36,363 bases of DNA from Acidimicrobiaceae bacterium (GTDB lineage Bacteria > Actinomycetota > Acidimicrobiia > Acidimicrobiales > Aldehydirespiratoraceae): contig JAPPMP010000002.1 in the NCBI GenBank assembly GCA_028819005.1, forward strand, positions 18,570-54,932, in the 5' to 3' direction. The notes under the pieces are model-generated. The model did not search any database, had not been told where the DNA came from, and saw nothing but the letters and a program-made list of their open reading frames with translations. Below are positions 9,301 through 15,440 of this stretch, piece after piece. Positions within the stretch are counted from its first letter, which is position 1. Every line of letters starts with the position of its first letter. The translations under genes and the position numbers were made by a program.

Positions 9301-9313
9301 TCAGAATATCTGT
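9301..9313. promoter_or_regulatory. Second copy of the palindrome-like element
   Basis: TCAGAATATCTGT differs from the copy at 9152 by one base and sits about 150 bp from it in the same intergenic region. It may be a binding site of the same regulator. Confidence 0.3.
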
Positions 9314-9332
9314 TGCGAATGACGCCAGACGC

Positions 9333-9389
9333 GCAAGACGATCCCGGCGACCCCCGAAAATCTTCGAAGGTCGACCGGAATCGTCTTGC
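9333..9389 (-). terminator. Long imperfect hairpin downstream of the binding-protein gene
   Basis: A 15-bp arm pair (9333-9347 and 9375-9389, one mismatch) encloses further nested pairs CGACC/GGTCG and CGAA/TTCG. It starts 24 bp after the binding-protein stop on the minus strand. There is no T-run. Such hairpins often protect the binding-protein mRNA or partly terminate transcription, giving more binding protein than permease. Confidence 0.6.
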
Positions 9390-9412
9390 AGAGTCAGATC
9401 AGCGCTGGTGGC

Positions 9413-10519
9413 CTACCGGAAGGGCGGGACGTACATCAGACCGCCGTCAGTCCACAGGGCGTTGACACCACGCTCAAGACCCAGCGGCGCGAGGTTGCGC
9501 TCGTAGATCTCACCGTAGTTGCCCACCTGGCTGACGATCTGAGTAGCAAAGTCAGCGGGGAGACCAAGTCCTACCTCAGCCACTTCTCCCTCGATCGGGA
9601 GACCGAGGAACCTGCGGATATTGGAGTTGTCGGTGTCGCTGAAGCTAGCGAGGTTGCTCGAGGAGATGCCGTACTCCTCGGCCTGAACCGTGGCCATCGT
9701 GGCCCAGTTCACAACCTGCGCCCACTCAGTGTCGCCATCAGCCACCACTGGCCCGAGGGGCTCTTTGGAGATGATGTCGCCAAGGACGCGGGTGCCGACG
9801 TCGAGCGTGGCCGAGAAGGCCGCCAATTGGGAGGCGTCGGAGGTCCAGACCTCGCACTGACCTGCAACGAATGCTGGTTGGAGTTCATCGTTGGACTGGA
9901 ACTCAACGGAGTTGAACGGCACGCCCATGTCGCCGAGAACCGAGTTGAGGTTCAGCAGCGTAGTGGTGCCCTGGAGCACGCAGATGTTGGTGTTGGACAT
10001 GTCGGCCACCGACTGGATCGGGCTGTCGTCGCGCACCATGAAGCCCTGGCCGTCGAAGAATGTGGTGAACATGAAGTTCGCCTGCTCATTGCCGTCGCGG
10101 CTCGCGGTCCAGGTGGTGTTGCGCACCAGCATGTCGATCTCGCCGGACTGCAGCGTCGGGAAACGCTGGGATGCGTCGAGGGGCGTGTAGTTCACAGCGT
10201 CGGCGTCTCCGAGCACGGCTGCGGCCACCACGCGGCAGAAGTCGATGTCGAAGCCTTCATTGGTGCCGTCTGCGCTGACGATGCCGAACCCGGGAAGCGT
10301 GTCGTTGACACCGCAGTTGACAGCGCCGCGCGCAATCACCGCGGCCAAGCGGCCGCCTTCGTCTTCGGCCATGTCGTCCTCGACAGGGGCAGCAGTCTCC
10401 GTCGGAGTTGTCTCGACGGGTTCTGCGTCATCGCCGTCGTCGTCACCACAGGCCGCAGCTACGAGGACGATCGCAAATATCACCGCGAGCAAACGCAGCA
10501 ACTTACTGTTCTTGTTCAT
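9413..10519 (-). CDS. aapJ: Amino-acid ABC importer, substrate-binding lipoprotein (AapJ/YhdW family)
   Basis: Solute-binding protein (368 aa) that captures amino acids outside the membrane. The signal peptide ends in a lipobox (VAAAC) and the mature Cys is followed by an acidic linker. The type-3 periplasmic-binding fold is visible: an N-terminal lobe with AVNCGVNDTLPGFG, then EGFDIDFCRVVAAAVLGD, SGEIDMLVRNTTWT and GQGFMVR. These match the AapJ/YhdW group. The ATG at 10519 has a strong GGAAGGGA ribosome binding site about 8 nt upstream. It is the first gene of the importer cluster; the gap to the permeases is about 370 bp and contains a hairpin. Confidence 0.93.
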   Translation of the reverse strand: MNKNSKLLRLLAVIFAIVLVAAACGDDDGDDAEPVETTPTETAAPVEDDMAEDEGGRLAAVIARGAVNCGVNDTLPGFGIVSADGTNEGFDIDFCRVVAAAVLGDADAVNYTPLDASQRFPTLQSGEIDMLVRNTTWTASRDGNEQANFMFTTFFDGQGFMVRDDSPIQSVADMSNTNICVLQGTTTLLNLNSVLGDMGVPFNSVEFQSNDELQPAFVAGQCEVWTSDASQLAAFSATLDVGTRVLGDIISKEPLGPVVADGDTEWAQVVNWATMATVQAEEYGISSSNLASFSDTDNSNIRRFLGLPIEGEVAEVGLGLPADFATQIVSQVGNYGEIYERNLAPLGLERGVNALWTDGGLMYVPPFR

Positions 10520-10602
10520 GAATTGTTCCCTTCCAGGTTAACCAAACCCGTATCAGCGGCGCGCAACGCCTTATTGCGGCCTGGGTCAATGGTTCGCGCA
10601 CA

Positions 10603-10630
10603 AATCTAGCGCAAATGGAACCGAGCACAA
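10603..10630 (-). promoter_or_regulatory. Candidate promoter of the amino-acid importer
   Basis: On the minus strand TTGTGC (10625-10630), a 16-nt spacer and TAGATT (10603-10608) precede the binding-protein gene by about 85 bp. Each hexamer is a moderate match to the housekeeping consensus. Confidence 0.3.
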
Positions 10631-10641
10631 CCAAAGATTCG

Positions 10642-11541
10642 CTACCAGTCGGAACGGCCGGGACCGACAGCTTGCCTCAGTTCCACAAGGTGGTGCAACA
10701 GCGCCGGTGGAGCGGCAACCGGCGACCGTTGAGCCTTGTGATCGATACACGCCAAGTCCCGGCCTTCGGCGTCAACCGTCTCCACGCCGACTTCGCGGCA
10801 GATCAGCACCGCACCCAAGTAATCCCAAACGTGGAGCGTGTCAGCGAAGTCGACGAAACCAGCGAAACGCCCATCGGCTACAGCGCACAGTTCGAGAGCG
10901 CAGGATCCCATGGTGCGAAACTGCCACCAGCCGGGCGAGGCGGGCGGCAGACCGTTGACAGCCACGACTGCTTCGGAGAACTCGACCGGCGGGGGTGTCC
11001 GGAGTGCGACGCCGTCAAGGTCGGCTCCGCGACCGCGGATCGCCGTGTAGCGCCGATTGCCGGGATGGTCGTGAACGACCGCGACCCATGGGCCGTCGTC
11101 GTCGACCACACACAGGCTCGTCGCAAACCACGGAAGCGGCAGCGAAGCGTTGGTTGAACCGTCCAGAGGATCGACCACCGCCACCAGTCTCCCGCCAAGC
11201 CGCTCGGGATCCCCCCGCTCATGCTCGCCCCGCTCCGATCCCCGCCCATGCTCGCCCCGCTCCGATCCCCGCTCATGCTCGCCCCGCTCACCGGGCCGCT
11301 CGGGCCGCGGGCCGGGCCGCTCGGGCCCTAGGCCGCTCTCCTCGCTTAGGACCCGGATACCGGTGTCCCCCAGCACACCGAGCACCGCTTCGTCAGCGAC
11401 CAGGTCCGGTACGTACTGATCGTGGCGCAATCCCGACTTCCCCCAGTCGCGGTTGTCCGCGAAAGCCTCAACGACCGCATCAGCAGCTTCTTGCAGGACG
11501 GCCAGAACCTCTTGGGCGGTCAACTCCGTCGACTCTGTCAT
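10642..11541 (-). CDS. Inositol-monophosphatase-family phosphatase with low-complexity insert
   Basis: Mg-dependent phosphatase of the IMPase/FBPase/HisN superfamily (299 aa from ATG 11541; a GTG at 11550 is an alternative, with GGAG just before it). Metal-site motifs are present: LSEES (first Glu pair), VVDPLDGSTN (second motif), and WDYLGAVLICREVG (third, with Asp). The substrate could be inositol phosphate, histidinol phosphate, PAP or another small phosphate; motifs alone do not decide. Between the first and second motifs is an Arg/Glu/Gly/His-rich insert built from a 9-residue repeat (GEHERGSER), which is not part of the family fold. Its proximity to the importer gene (122 bp) suggests no clear functional link. 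Confidence 0.85.
   Translation of the reverse strand: MTESTELTAQEVLAVLQEAADAVVEAFADNRDWGKSGLRHDQYVPDLVADEAVLGVLGDTGIRVLSEESGLGPERPGPRPERPGERGEHERGSERGEHGRGSERGEHERGDPERLGGRLVAVVDPLDGSTNASLPLPWFATSLCVVDDDGPWVAVVHDHPGNRRYTAIRGRGADLDGVALRTPPPVEFSEAVVAVNGLPPASPGWWQFRTMGSCALELCAVADGRFAGFVDFADTLHVWDYLGAVLICREVGVETVDAEGRDLACIDHKAQRSPVAAPPALLHHLVELRQAVGPGRSDW
11217..11290. repeat. 27-bp tandem repeat, 2.8 copies, in the phosphatase gene
   Basis: Units start at 11217, 11244 and 11271 and differ by one base (GCTCATG versus GCCCATG). Each encodes nine residues of the GEHERGSER series on the minus strand. Confidence 0.93.
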
Positions 11542-11552
11542 CTCTCCCACAT

Positions 11553-11760
11553 CTCCACTATCACTTTCCTCTGTCCCTCACTGGCTGTCCCTCACTGGCC
11601 CTCACTGTTTCGGGCCGTACGTGCAGGTCGGCACCAGCGACGACTATCACTTTCCTACTGGCCATCACTGGTCCTCACTGGCCCTCATCGTCTTTCTCTA
11701 TTCCTTTCTTGCCTGCCCCTTGCTTTCTATCCCTCTCCTGTGACCCCTCTCTGTCTCTCG
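11553..11760. repeat. Pyrimidine-rich region with degenerate CCTCACTGG repeats
   Basis: About 200 bp that is strongly C/T-biased on the plus strand. It contains several TCCCTCACTGG or ATCACTGG-type units. Two longer related blocks begin CTATCACTTTCCT, at about 11558 and 11645. No gene is supported here. It lies upstream of both divergent neighbours. Confidence 0.6.
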
Positions 11761-11841
11761 AATCGCTCTGCTGACGAACAATCCCCGACAATCAGGTCGG
11801 CGCCCACACGATACGCGCCGAGACATGGCAAGCTAGTGGCA

Positions 11842-12405
11842 ATGGCAGTCATCGACCTACAGGGATTCGTTGCCGATCTCAAGGACCATGTGGTCGAGCA
11901 CGGCTTCCACGTTCACGATGAGCGGCACTTCATCGAGACTTACACCAACAGACAAACCTGGGAGGTCGACCTGCACCCCGATCGGGCTTGTGACGGCCCG
12001 TTGGACATGCATATCGCTCTCGAAGTCGACCCGCGGTCGCTGATCATGTTCGAAGACGAATTGAATCGCGTTGGTGAAGCAGGCGAGCCCTCTGGCGACA
12101 TCCGCCTGCCGCTCACGATCAGCTTCGCTCTGCCGCCGCTGCCGTATGCGCCCGACTTGCTCATCCTGGCGACCGATCTGGCCGGCGTCGGCTCCACCGA
12201 GTTGCCGCTCGAAGTGAGCGCTCTAGACAGTTTCGCCGCGGTGACCGACGGACCGGTTCGGGCAATCAGCATCGTCGCCCGCGTGGAGGTGGAGCTGGCG
12301 AGAATCTTCTTCGGTCGAGACGTGCTGTGCGATGTGCTGGATCGCTGCTCGAAGGTCGCCGAATTCCTGCTCGACCGCGCGCCGGCCTGGATTGACGAAC
12401 CCTGA
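11842..12405 (+). CDS. Hypothetical protein of 187 aa
   Basis: A single clear open frame with coding-like composition, starting MAVIDLQGFVADLKDHVVEH. The ATG at 11842 is chosen because the frame upstream runs into the pyrimidine-rich repeat region and reads as low-quality sequence. The ribosome binding site is weak. No signal peptide or membrane helix is seen. It has mixed alpha/beta character, with segments such as ITFALPP-like LPLTISFALPPLPYAPDLL and a C-terminal RVEVELARIFFGRDVLCDVL. I do not recognise the family. It is convergent with the peroxiredoxin, and its stop lies within the 27-bp duplication. Confidence 0.8.
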   Translation: MAVIDLQGFVADLKDHVVEHGFHVHDERHFIETYTNRQTWEVDLHPDRACDGPLDMHIALEVDPRSLIMFEDELNRVGEAGEPSGDIRLPLTISFALPPLPYAPDLLILATDLAGVGSTELPLEVSALDSFAAVTDGPVRAISIVARVEVELARIFFGRDVLCDVLDRCSKVAEFLLDRAPAWIDEP

Positions 12406-12458
12406 GGGGTTCTGCACTGATCAGGTGGCCAAGGGGTTCTGCACTGATCAGGTGGCCA
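12405..12458. repeat. Perfect 27-bp tandem duplication between convergent genes
   Basis: 12405-12431 and 12432-12458 are identical. The unit contains the peroxiredoxin stop codon (plus-strand TCA at 12448) and the palindrome CTGATCAG. The duplication therefore copied the 3' end of the peroxiredoxin gene, including its stop. Confidence 0.95.
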
Positions 12459-12903
12459 ACTCTCTCAGGGCCGCCAGCGCCTCGTCGGTGTGAACAGCGA
12501 TGTCGGTTTCGCTGCGGATCGCCCGGATCACCCGGCGGTCTTGACCTATGACGAAGGTGCTCCGCACCGGCGGAATCAATCCGAAGCGCTTGACGCCGAA
12601 CAGACGCGCCACCCTGCCCCCGGGGTCCGATAGCAGCGGGAAACCCAGTGTGTGCTTCTCATCGAATCGTCTTTGCCGATTCACCGAATCGGGGCTGATT
12701 CCCACTCTGGAGGCGTTGAGTTCGGCGAACTCCGACTTCAGGTCGCGGAAACTGCAGCTTTCCCTGGTTCAACCAGGGGTCATCGTCCGCTGGTAGAAGA
12801 ACAGGACCAACGGTCCGGTCGCAACCAGGTCGTCCAGCGTCACGGTGTTGCCGTGCTGGTCTTCCAGGCTGAAGTCGCCGACCAGCTCACCTTCGCTCAG
12901 CAT
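12448..12903 (-). CDS. bcp: BCP/PrxQ peroxiredoxin, candidate selenoprotein (in-frame TGA at residue 45)
   Basis: Thiol (or selenol) peroxidase that reduces hydroperoxides, 151 residues if the in-frame TGA at 12771-12769 is read through. The ATG at 12903 has a strong GGAGGTG ribosome binding site 9 nt upstream and follows the metY stop by 3 bp. Visible features: FSLEDQHGNTVTL, LVLFFYQR, then TPG-TGA-TRESCSFRD, then ISPDSVNRQRRFDEKH, FPLLSDPGG and RSTFVIGQD. The TGA falls exactly on the peroxidatic residue, equivalent to E. coli BCP Cys45. The resolving cysteine is kept at position 50. No other stop or frameshift occurs. Selenocysteine insertion is the best explanation; a point nonsense mutation or sequencing error is the alternative. 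Without readthrough only 44 residues would be made. Confidence 0.8.
12739..12766 (-). promoter_or_regulatory. Candidate SECIS-like hairpin just after the TGA
   Basis: Starting 3 nt after TGA, the RNA can pair CAGG-GAAA with UUUC-(bulge CGCGA)-CCUG, leaving the apical loop GCUGCAG with G first. Bacterial SECIS elements have a G near the start of the apical loop. That loop is usually 16-37 nt after UGA; here it is about 11, so the match is imperfect. Confidence 0.35.
12762..12778 (-). other. Perfect 7-bp hairpin with the TGA codon as its loop
   Basis: CCCTGGT and ACCAGGG flank the TGA exactly. The structure is mutually exclusive with the downstream SECIS-like hairpin because both use ACCAGG. 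It could be chance, given the TPG-x-TR codons. Confidence 0.6.
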
Positions 12904-12906
12904 CGG

Positions 12907-14238
12907 TTATCCACCTCCGTTGTTCAACGAAGCCGCTGCCGCGAACCCCTTGTCGAGATCCGCGATGATGTCGTCGATCGACTCGAGGCCCACCGACAGC
13001 CTCACCAACCCCGGAGTGACGCCGGTCGACTCCTGCTCTTCTGGTGTGAGCTGGGAGTGGGTCGTGGCTGCGGGCTGAATCACCAGGCTGCGGGTGTCGC
13101 CGATGTTCGCCAGGTGGCTGTGGAGCTCGAGGGCCTCGACGAATTTCTTGCCCGCTTCGAGCCCGCCCTTGATCACAAAGGCAGGTACCGAGCCGTACCC
13201 CTTCCCACCGCCGAGTTCGTTGGCGATGTCGTGCCAGGGCGAGTCGGGCAGCCCCGCGTAGGCGACCGATTCAACCTGATCGTGGGAGGCGAGGTAATCG
13301 ACGACTGCGTTCGAGTTGGAGAAGTGACGTTCCATCCGCAGGCTCAGCGTCTCAAGACCCTGCAGCAGCAGGAAGGAGTTGAACGGCGCAATAGCCGCTC
13401 CGATGTCTCGCAGGAGCTGCACTCGGGCTTTGATGATGTAGGAGCCCGCGCCGAGTGCCGGCCAATAGGCCAGGCCGTGATAGCTGGGGTCTGGTTCGGT
13501 GAACATCGGATGCTTGCCGGAAGCCCCGAAATCGAAACTGCCTCCGTCGACGATCACACCGGCGATTGCGGTGCCGTGTCCGCCGATGAACTTCGTCGCC
13601 GAATGGACGACGATGTCCGCGCCGTGCTCGATGGGACGGATCAGATACGGGGTGGCCACAGTGTTGTCGACGATGAGCGGCACATTGTTGGCATGGGCGA
13701 TGTCTGCAACCTTGGCGACGTCGACCACGTTGTTCATCGGATTGCCGATCGACTCGCAGTAATACGCCTTGGTATTGGGCTGCGTGGCAGCTTGCCAGGC
13801 GTCGGGATCGTCGGCGTCGTCGATGAAGGTGCAGGTGATCCCCATCTTCGGCAATGTGTAGTGGAACAGGTTGTAAGTCCCGCCGTAGAGGGCAGCCGCC
13901 GACACGATGTGGTCGCCGGACTCAGCCAGATTCAGGATCGCCAGGGTTTCTGCTGCTTGGCCCGACGACAGCGCTAGTGCCCCGGGAATGCCGACCGCGG
14001 TTTCGGTGCCGCCTTCAAGACTGGCGAGGCGGGACTCGACCACGGCTTGGGTCGGATTCATTATCCGGGTGTAGATGTTGCCGATCTCAGCCAACGCGAA
14101 CAGGTTCTTGGCGTGATCGGAGTCGCGAAACTGGTAGGCCGTGGTCTGATAGATCGGCACGGCACGGGAACCAGTGGCCGGGTCGGCTTCTTGGCCCGCA
14201 TGGATTTGGCGGGTCTCAAAACCCCAGTCGTTGCTCAT
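12907..14238 (-). CDS. metY: O-acetylhomoserine sulfhydrylase (aminocarboxypropyltransferase)
   Basis: PLP enzyme (443 aa) converting O-acetylhomoserine and sulfide to homocysteine in methionine synthesis. The family pattern runs from [14 protein letters not shown] and YQTTAYQF to IYTRIMNPT. The PLP-lysine motif is [12 protein letters not shown] (Lys216), and the C-terminus has [18 protein letters not shown] 14238 is chosen because it follows GAAAGG by 9 nt and begins [11 protein letters not shown], the usual MetY start. The open frame extends to 14310 without a matching ribosome binding site. The peroxiredoxin starts 3 bp after its stop, so the two are probably one operon. Cystathionine-gamma-synthase-type enzymes are related, but the roughly 440-aa length and motifs favour MetY. 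Confidence 0.93.
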   Translation of the reverse strand: MSNDWGFETRQIHAGQEADPATGSRAVPIYQTTAYQFRDSDHAKNLFALAEIGNIYTRIMNPTQAVVESRLASLEGGTETAVGIPGALALSSGQAAETLAILNLAESGDHIVSAAALYGGTYNLFHYTLPKMGITCTFIDDADDPDAWQAATQPNTKAYYCESIGNPMNNVVDVAKVADIAHANNVPLIVDNTVATPYLIRPIEHGADIVVHSATKFIGGHGTAIAGVIVDGGSFDFGASGKHPMFTEPDPSYHGLAYWPALGAGSYIIKARVQLLRDIGAAIAPFNSFLLLQGLETLSLRMERHFSNSNAVVDYLASHDQVESVAYAGLPDSPWHDIANELGGGKGYGSVPAFVIKGGLEAGKKFVEALELHSHLANIGDTRSLVIQPAATTHSQLTPEEQESTGVTPGLVRLSVGLESIDDIIADLDKGFAAAASLNNGGG

Positions 14239-14254
14239 GGTTGTTGCCTTTCGT

Positions 14255-14278
14255 GGTTTGATCCCAACCTCTGTGAGG
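14255..14278 (-). promoter_or_regulatory. Two overlapping small hairpins in the metY leader
   Basis: The about 100-nt metY leader can form CCTC-ACA-GAGG (14268-14278) or GGTT...AACC (14255-14269). The two share two bases, so they exclude each other. I do not recognise a known SAM or other riboswitch. This may be an attenuator-like leader or chance pairing. Confidence 0.25.
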
Positions 14279-14337
14279 CCTTGAACATCGCCGTCAGCCG
14301 TGTTAGCCATCCGGCCAGCGACTAATGGAGCCTATAG

Positions 14338-14410
14338 TGGGCTCGGTGGGGATCGAACCCACGACCGAAGGATTATGAGTCCTTTGCTCTAACCACTGAG
14401 CTACGAGCCC
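14338..14410 (-). tRNA. tRNA with CAU anticodon (elongator Met or Ile2)
   Basis: A 73-nt cloverleaf on the minus strand. The acceptor is GGGCTCG/CGAGCCC with discriminator A. The anticodon stem AAGGA/TCCTT encloses the loop CTCATAA (anticodon CAT), and the T arm contains GGTTCGATCC. CCA is not encoded. The features do not clearly separate elongator Met from lysidine-modified Ile2; it does not look like an initiator. Confidence 0.93.
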
Positions 14411-14635
14411 AACGAGACACTATCGCTGTAGCCCGGTGAACAGCGAAGCCGACCGCACCTGAGTGCAGACTGCTTGCACCAACAGGCAGTCTCAAGACGG
14501 ATTCGATGAACGCGACGCTGTTTCGGGCCACAGGTCGTCACCGTCCGGGGGTTCATCGGCTGCTGGGAGTCGTCGTCGTTGGCGGCTAGTGGCGTGGAAC
14601 GACGCGACCCTGGCCCGGCCGGGTTGGCGCTGCTA

Positions 14636-14830
14636 TTACGCGTCGGCGGGGGTTTCGCTGAGGTCGGTACCGTCGCCGGTGTGGTCGCGTTGGGTTACGG
14701 AGACGACTGCGTCCACGAGCGGGCGCTGCACCGCCTCGCTGTGTTGGGCGTGAGACGTCCCCAACGAACACCTCCAGGACAGCTCTTCGACCAACTGGAC
14801 ATGCCGACAGGCCTGTTCGGGCCATAACGG
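14636..14830 (-). pseudogene. Possible gene remnant (open frame of 64 codons)
   Basis: A minus-strand frame between TGA (14833-14831) and TAA (14638-14636), with balanced, acidic composition and no ATG. A TTG at 14794 is possible. It contains LVDAVVSVTQRDHTGDG near its end. Similar short motifs (LVDAAVVAAA and GDHTSDRYG) occur in different minus-strand frames at about 15190-15310, suggesting two degraded copies of one family. Family unknown; the call rests on composition and motif resemblance only. Confidence 0.25.
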
Positions 14831-14948
14831 TCACAGCATGGACCGGCCACGGAAACGCCTCGACACGCCCAGCGTGACATACGCACTTGACGTTGCGGCG
14901 TTGGTTGTGCTGTTGGGTGCCGGGCTGCGGGCCGAGCGTCGCAGCCCA

Positions 14949-14954
14949 TATACT
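14949..14954 (+). promoter_or_regulatory. TATACT -10 element before a small ORF
   Basis: A good -10 hexamer ends 6 nt before the ATG at 14961, the geometry of a leaderless transcript. No -35 match is seen. Confidence 0.35.
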
Positions 14955-14960
14955 CAATCC

Positions 14961-15074
14961 ATGACAGCGACGGCCGCAGCTTGGTTATACACGGAGGCGC
15001 TTACGGTTCCTGCGCTGGCCGTTGAGATGGTTGATCCGTCCTGGCTGCCCGGTCCCCGGGGGGTGGCGGCGTGA
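14961..15074 (+). CDS. Possible small protein, 37 aa
   Basis: Short frame starting MTATAAAWLYTEALTVPALA. Its stop overlaps the GTG start of the next short frame (GTGA). It is supported by an upstream TATACT and by the coupling pattern only. No family is recognised, and it may be a remnant in a degraded region. Confidence 0.3.
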   Translation: MTATAAAWLYTEALTVPALAVEMVDPSWLPGPRGVAA

Positions 15075-15193
15075 TCTGTGATCATCGTTTCGAAGGGTCA
15101 GATTTCGCCAGGTTCAACCTCAAGCGAGAAGGAGAGTCACCTGTGGTGGGGGAAGCGGTCATTGAAGACAGCGGCGTGCCGGCGCGGCCGTAG
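15071..15193 (+). CDS. Possible small protein, 40 aa, pentapeptide-like start
   Basis: GTG start overlaps the previous stop. The N-terminus HRFEGSDFARFNL resembles two pentapeptide-repeat units (A(D/N)LXX-like spacing), but the frame then ends. It could be a truncated pentapeptide-repeat gene or a chance frame. Confidence 0.25.
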   Translation: MICDHRFEGSDFARFNLKREGESPVVGEAVIEDSGVPARP

Positions 15194-15195
15194 CG

Positions 15196-15240
15196 GTCGC
15201 TGGTGTGGTCGCCGAGCAGTCGCTGGTGTGGTCGCCGAGC
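15196..15240. repeat. 23-bp tandem duplication
   Basis: Two copies (15196-15217 and 15219-15240) are identical over 22 bp, with a 23-bp period. The period is not a multiple of three, so it would shift any frame crossing it. Confidence 0.9.
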
Positions 15241-15440
15241 GGGCCTAACGGGCCGCTCGCTCATCTGGGGCCGCAGCCGCGACGACGGCTGCGTCCACCA
15301 AGCAGGCGGCCCAACGCATCGCCCGTTCCTCTCGGCGGCGGTCGCAGCGGCTGGTGCGTCCACCGGGCACGCCGCGAAGCAGCTCGGCAAGCGAATGAGC
15401 AGCGGATTCGACGCCGGCAACGGGCGAGGGGGTGCCACGC

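Larger units (their letters stand above)
9042..9412. other. Intergenic region between binding protein and permease genes
   Basis: About 370 bp without a supportable gene. It holds the long hairpin at 9333-9389 and two near-identical palindrome-like elements (9152 and 9301). The gap separates the binding protein from the permease genes and may carry a second promoter, which I could not identify by hexamers. Confidence 0.6.
14411..14960. other. Gene-poor region after the CAU tRNA
   Basis: About 550 bp of GC-rich sequence without a convincing intact gene. Open frames on both strands are short and mutually overlapping. The only one with natural-looking composition is the minus-strand fragment at 14636-14830. 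Confidence 0.5.

Noticed and set aside
9386-10609. Plus-strand open frame (407 codons) opposite the binding-protein gene
   Set aside because: The binding protein has a lipobox, family motifs and a strong ribosome binding site; the antisense frame has none.
11422-11841. N-terminal extension of the 187-aa hypothetical protein
   Set aside because: The upstream part is the pyrimidine-rich repeat tract and the antisense of the phosphatase; it reads as low-quality sequence.
12448-12705. Separate 85-aa gene starting at GTG 12705
   Set aside because: It is in frame with the upstream part of the same peroxiredoxin, lacks a ribosome binding site, and would miss the active site.
12652-13977. Plus-strand open frame (441 codons) opposite metY and the peroxiredoxin
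   Set aside because: Mirror of conserved minus-strand genes; unnatural composition.
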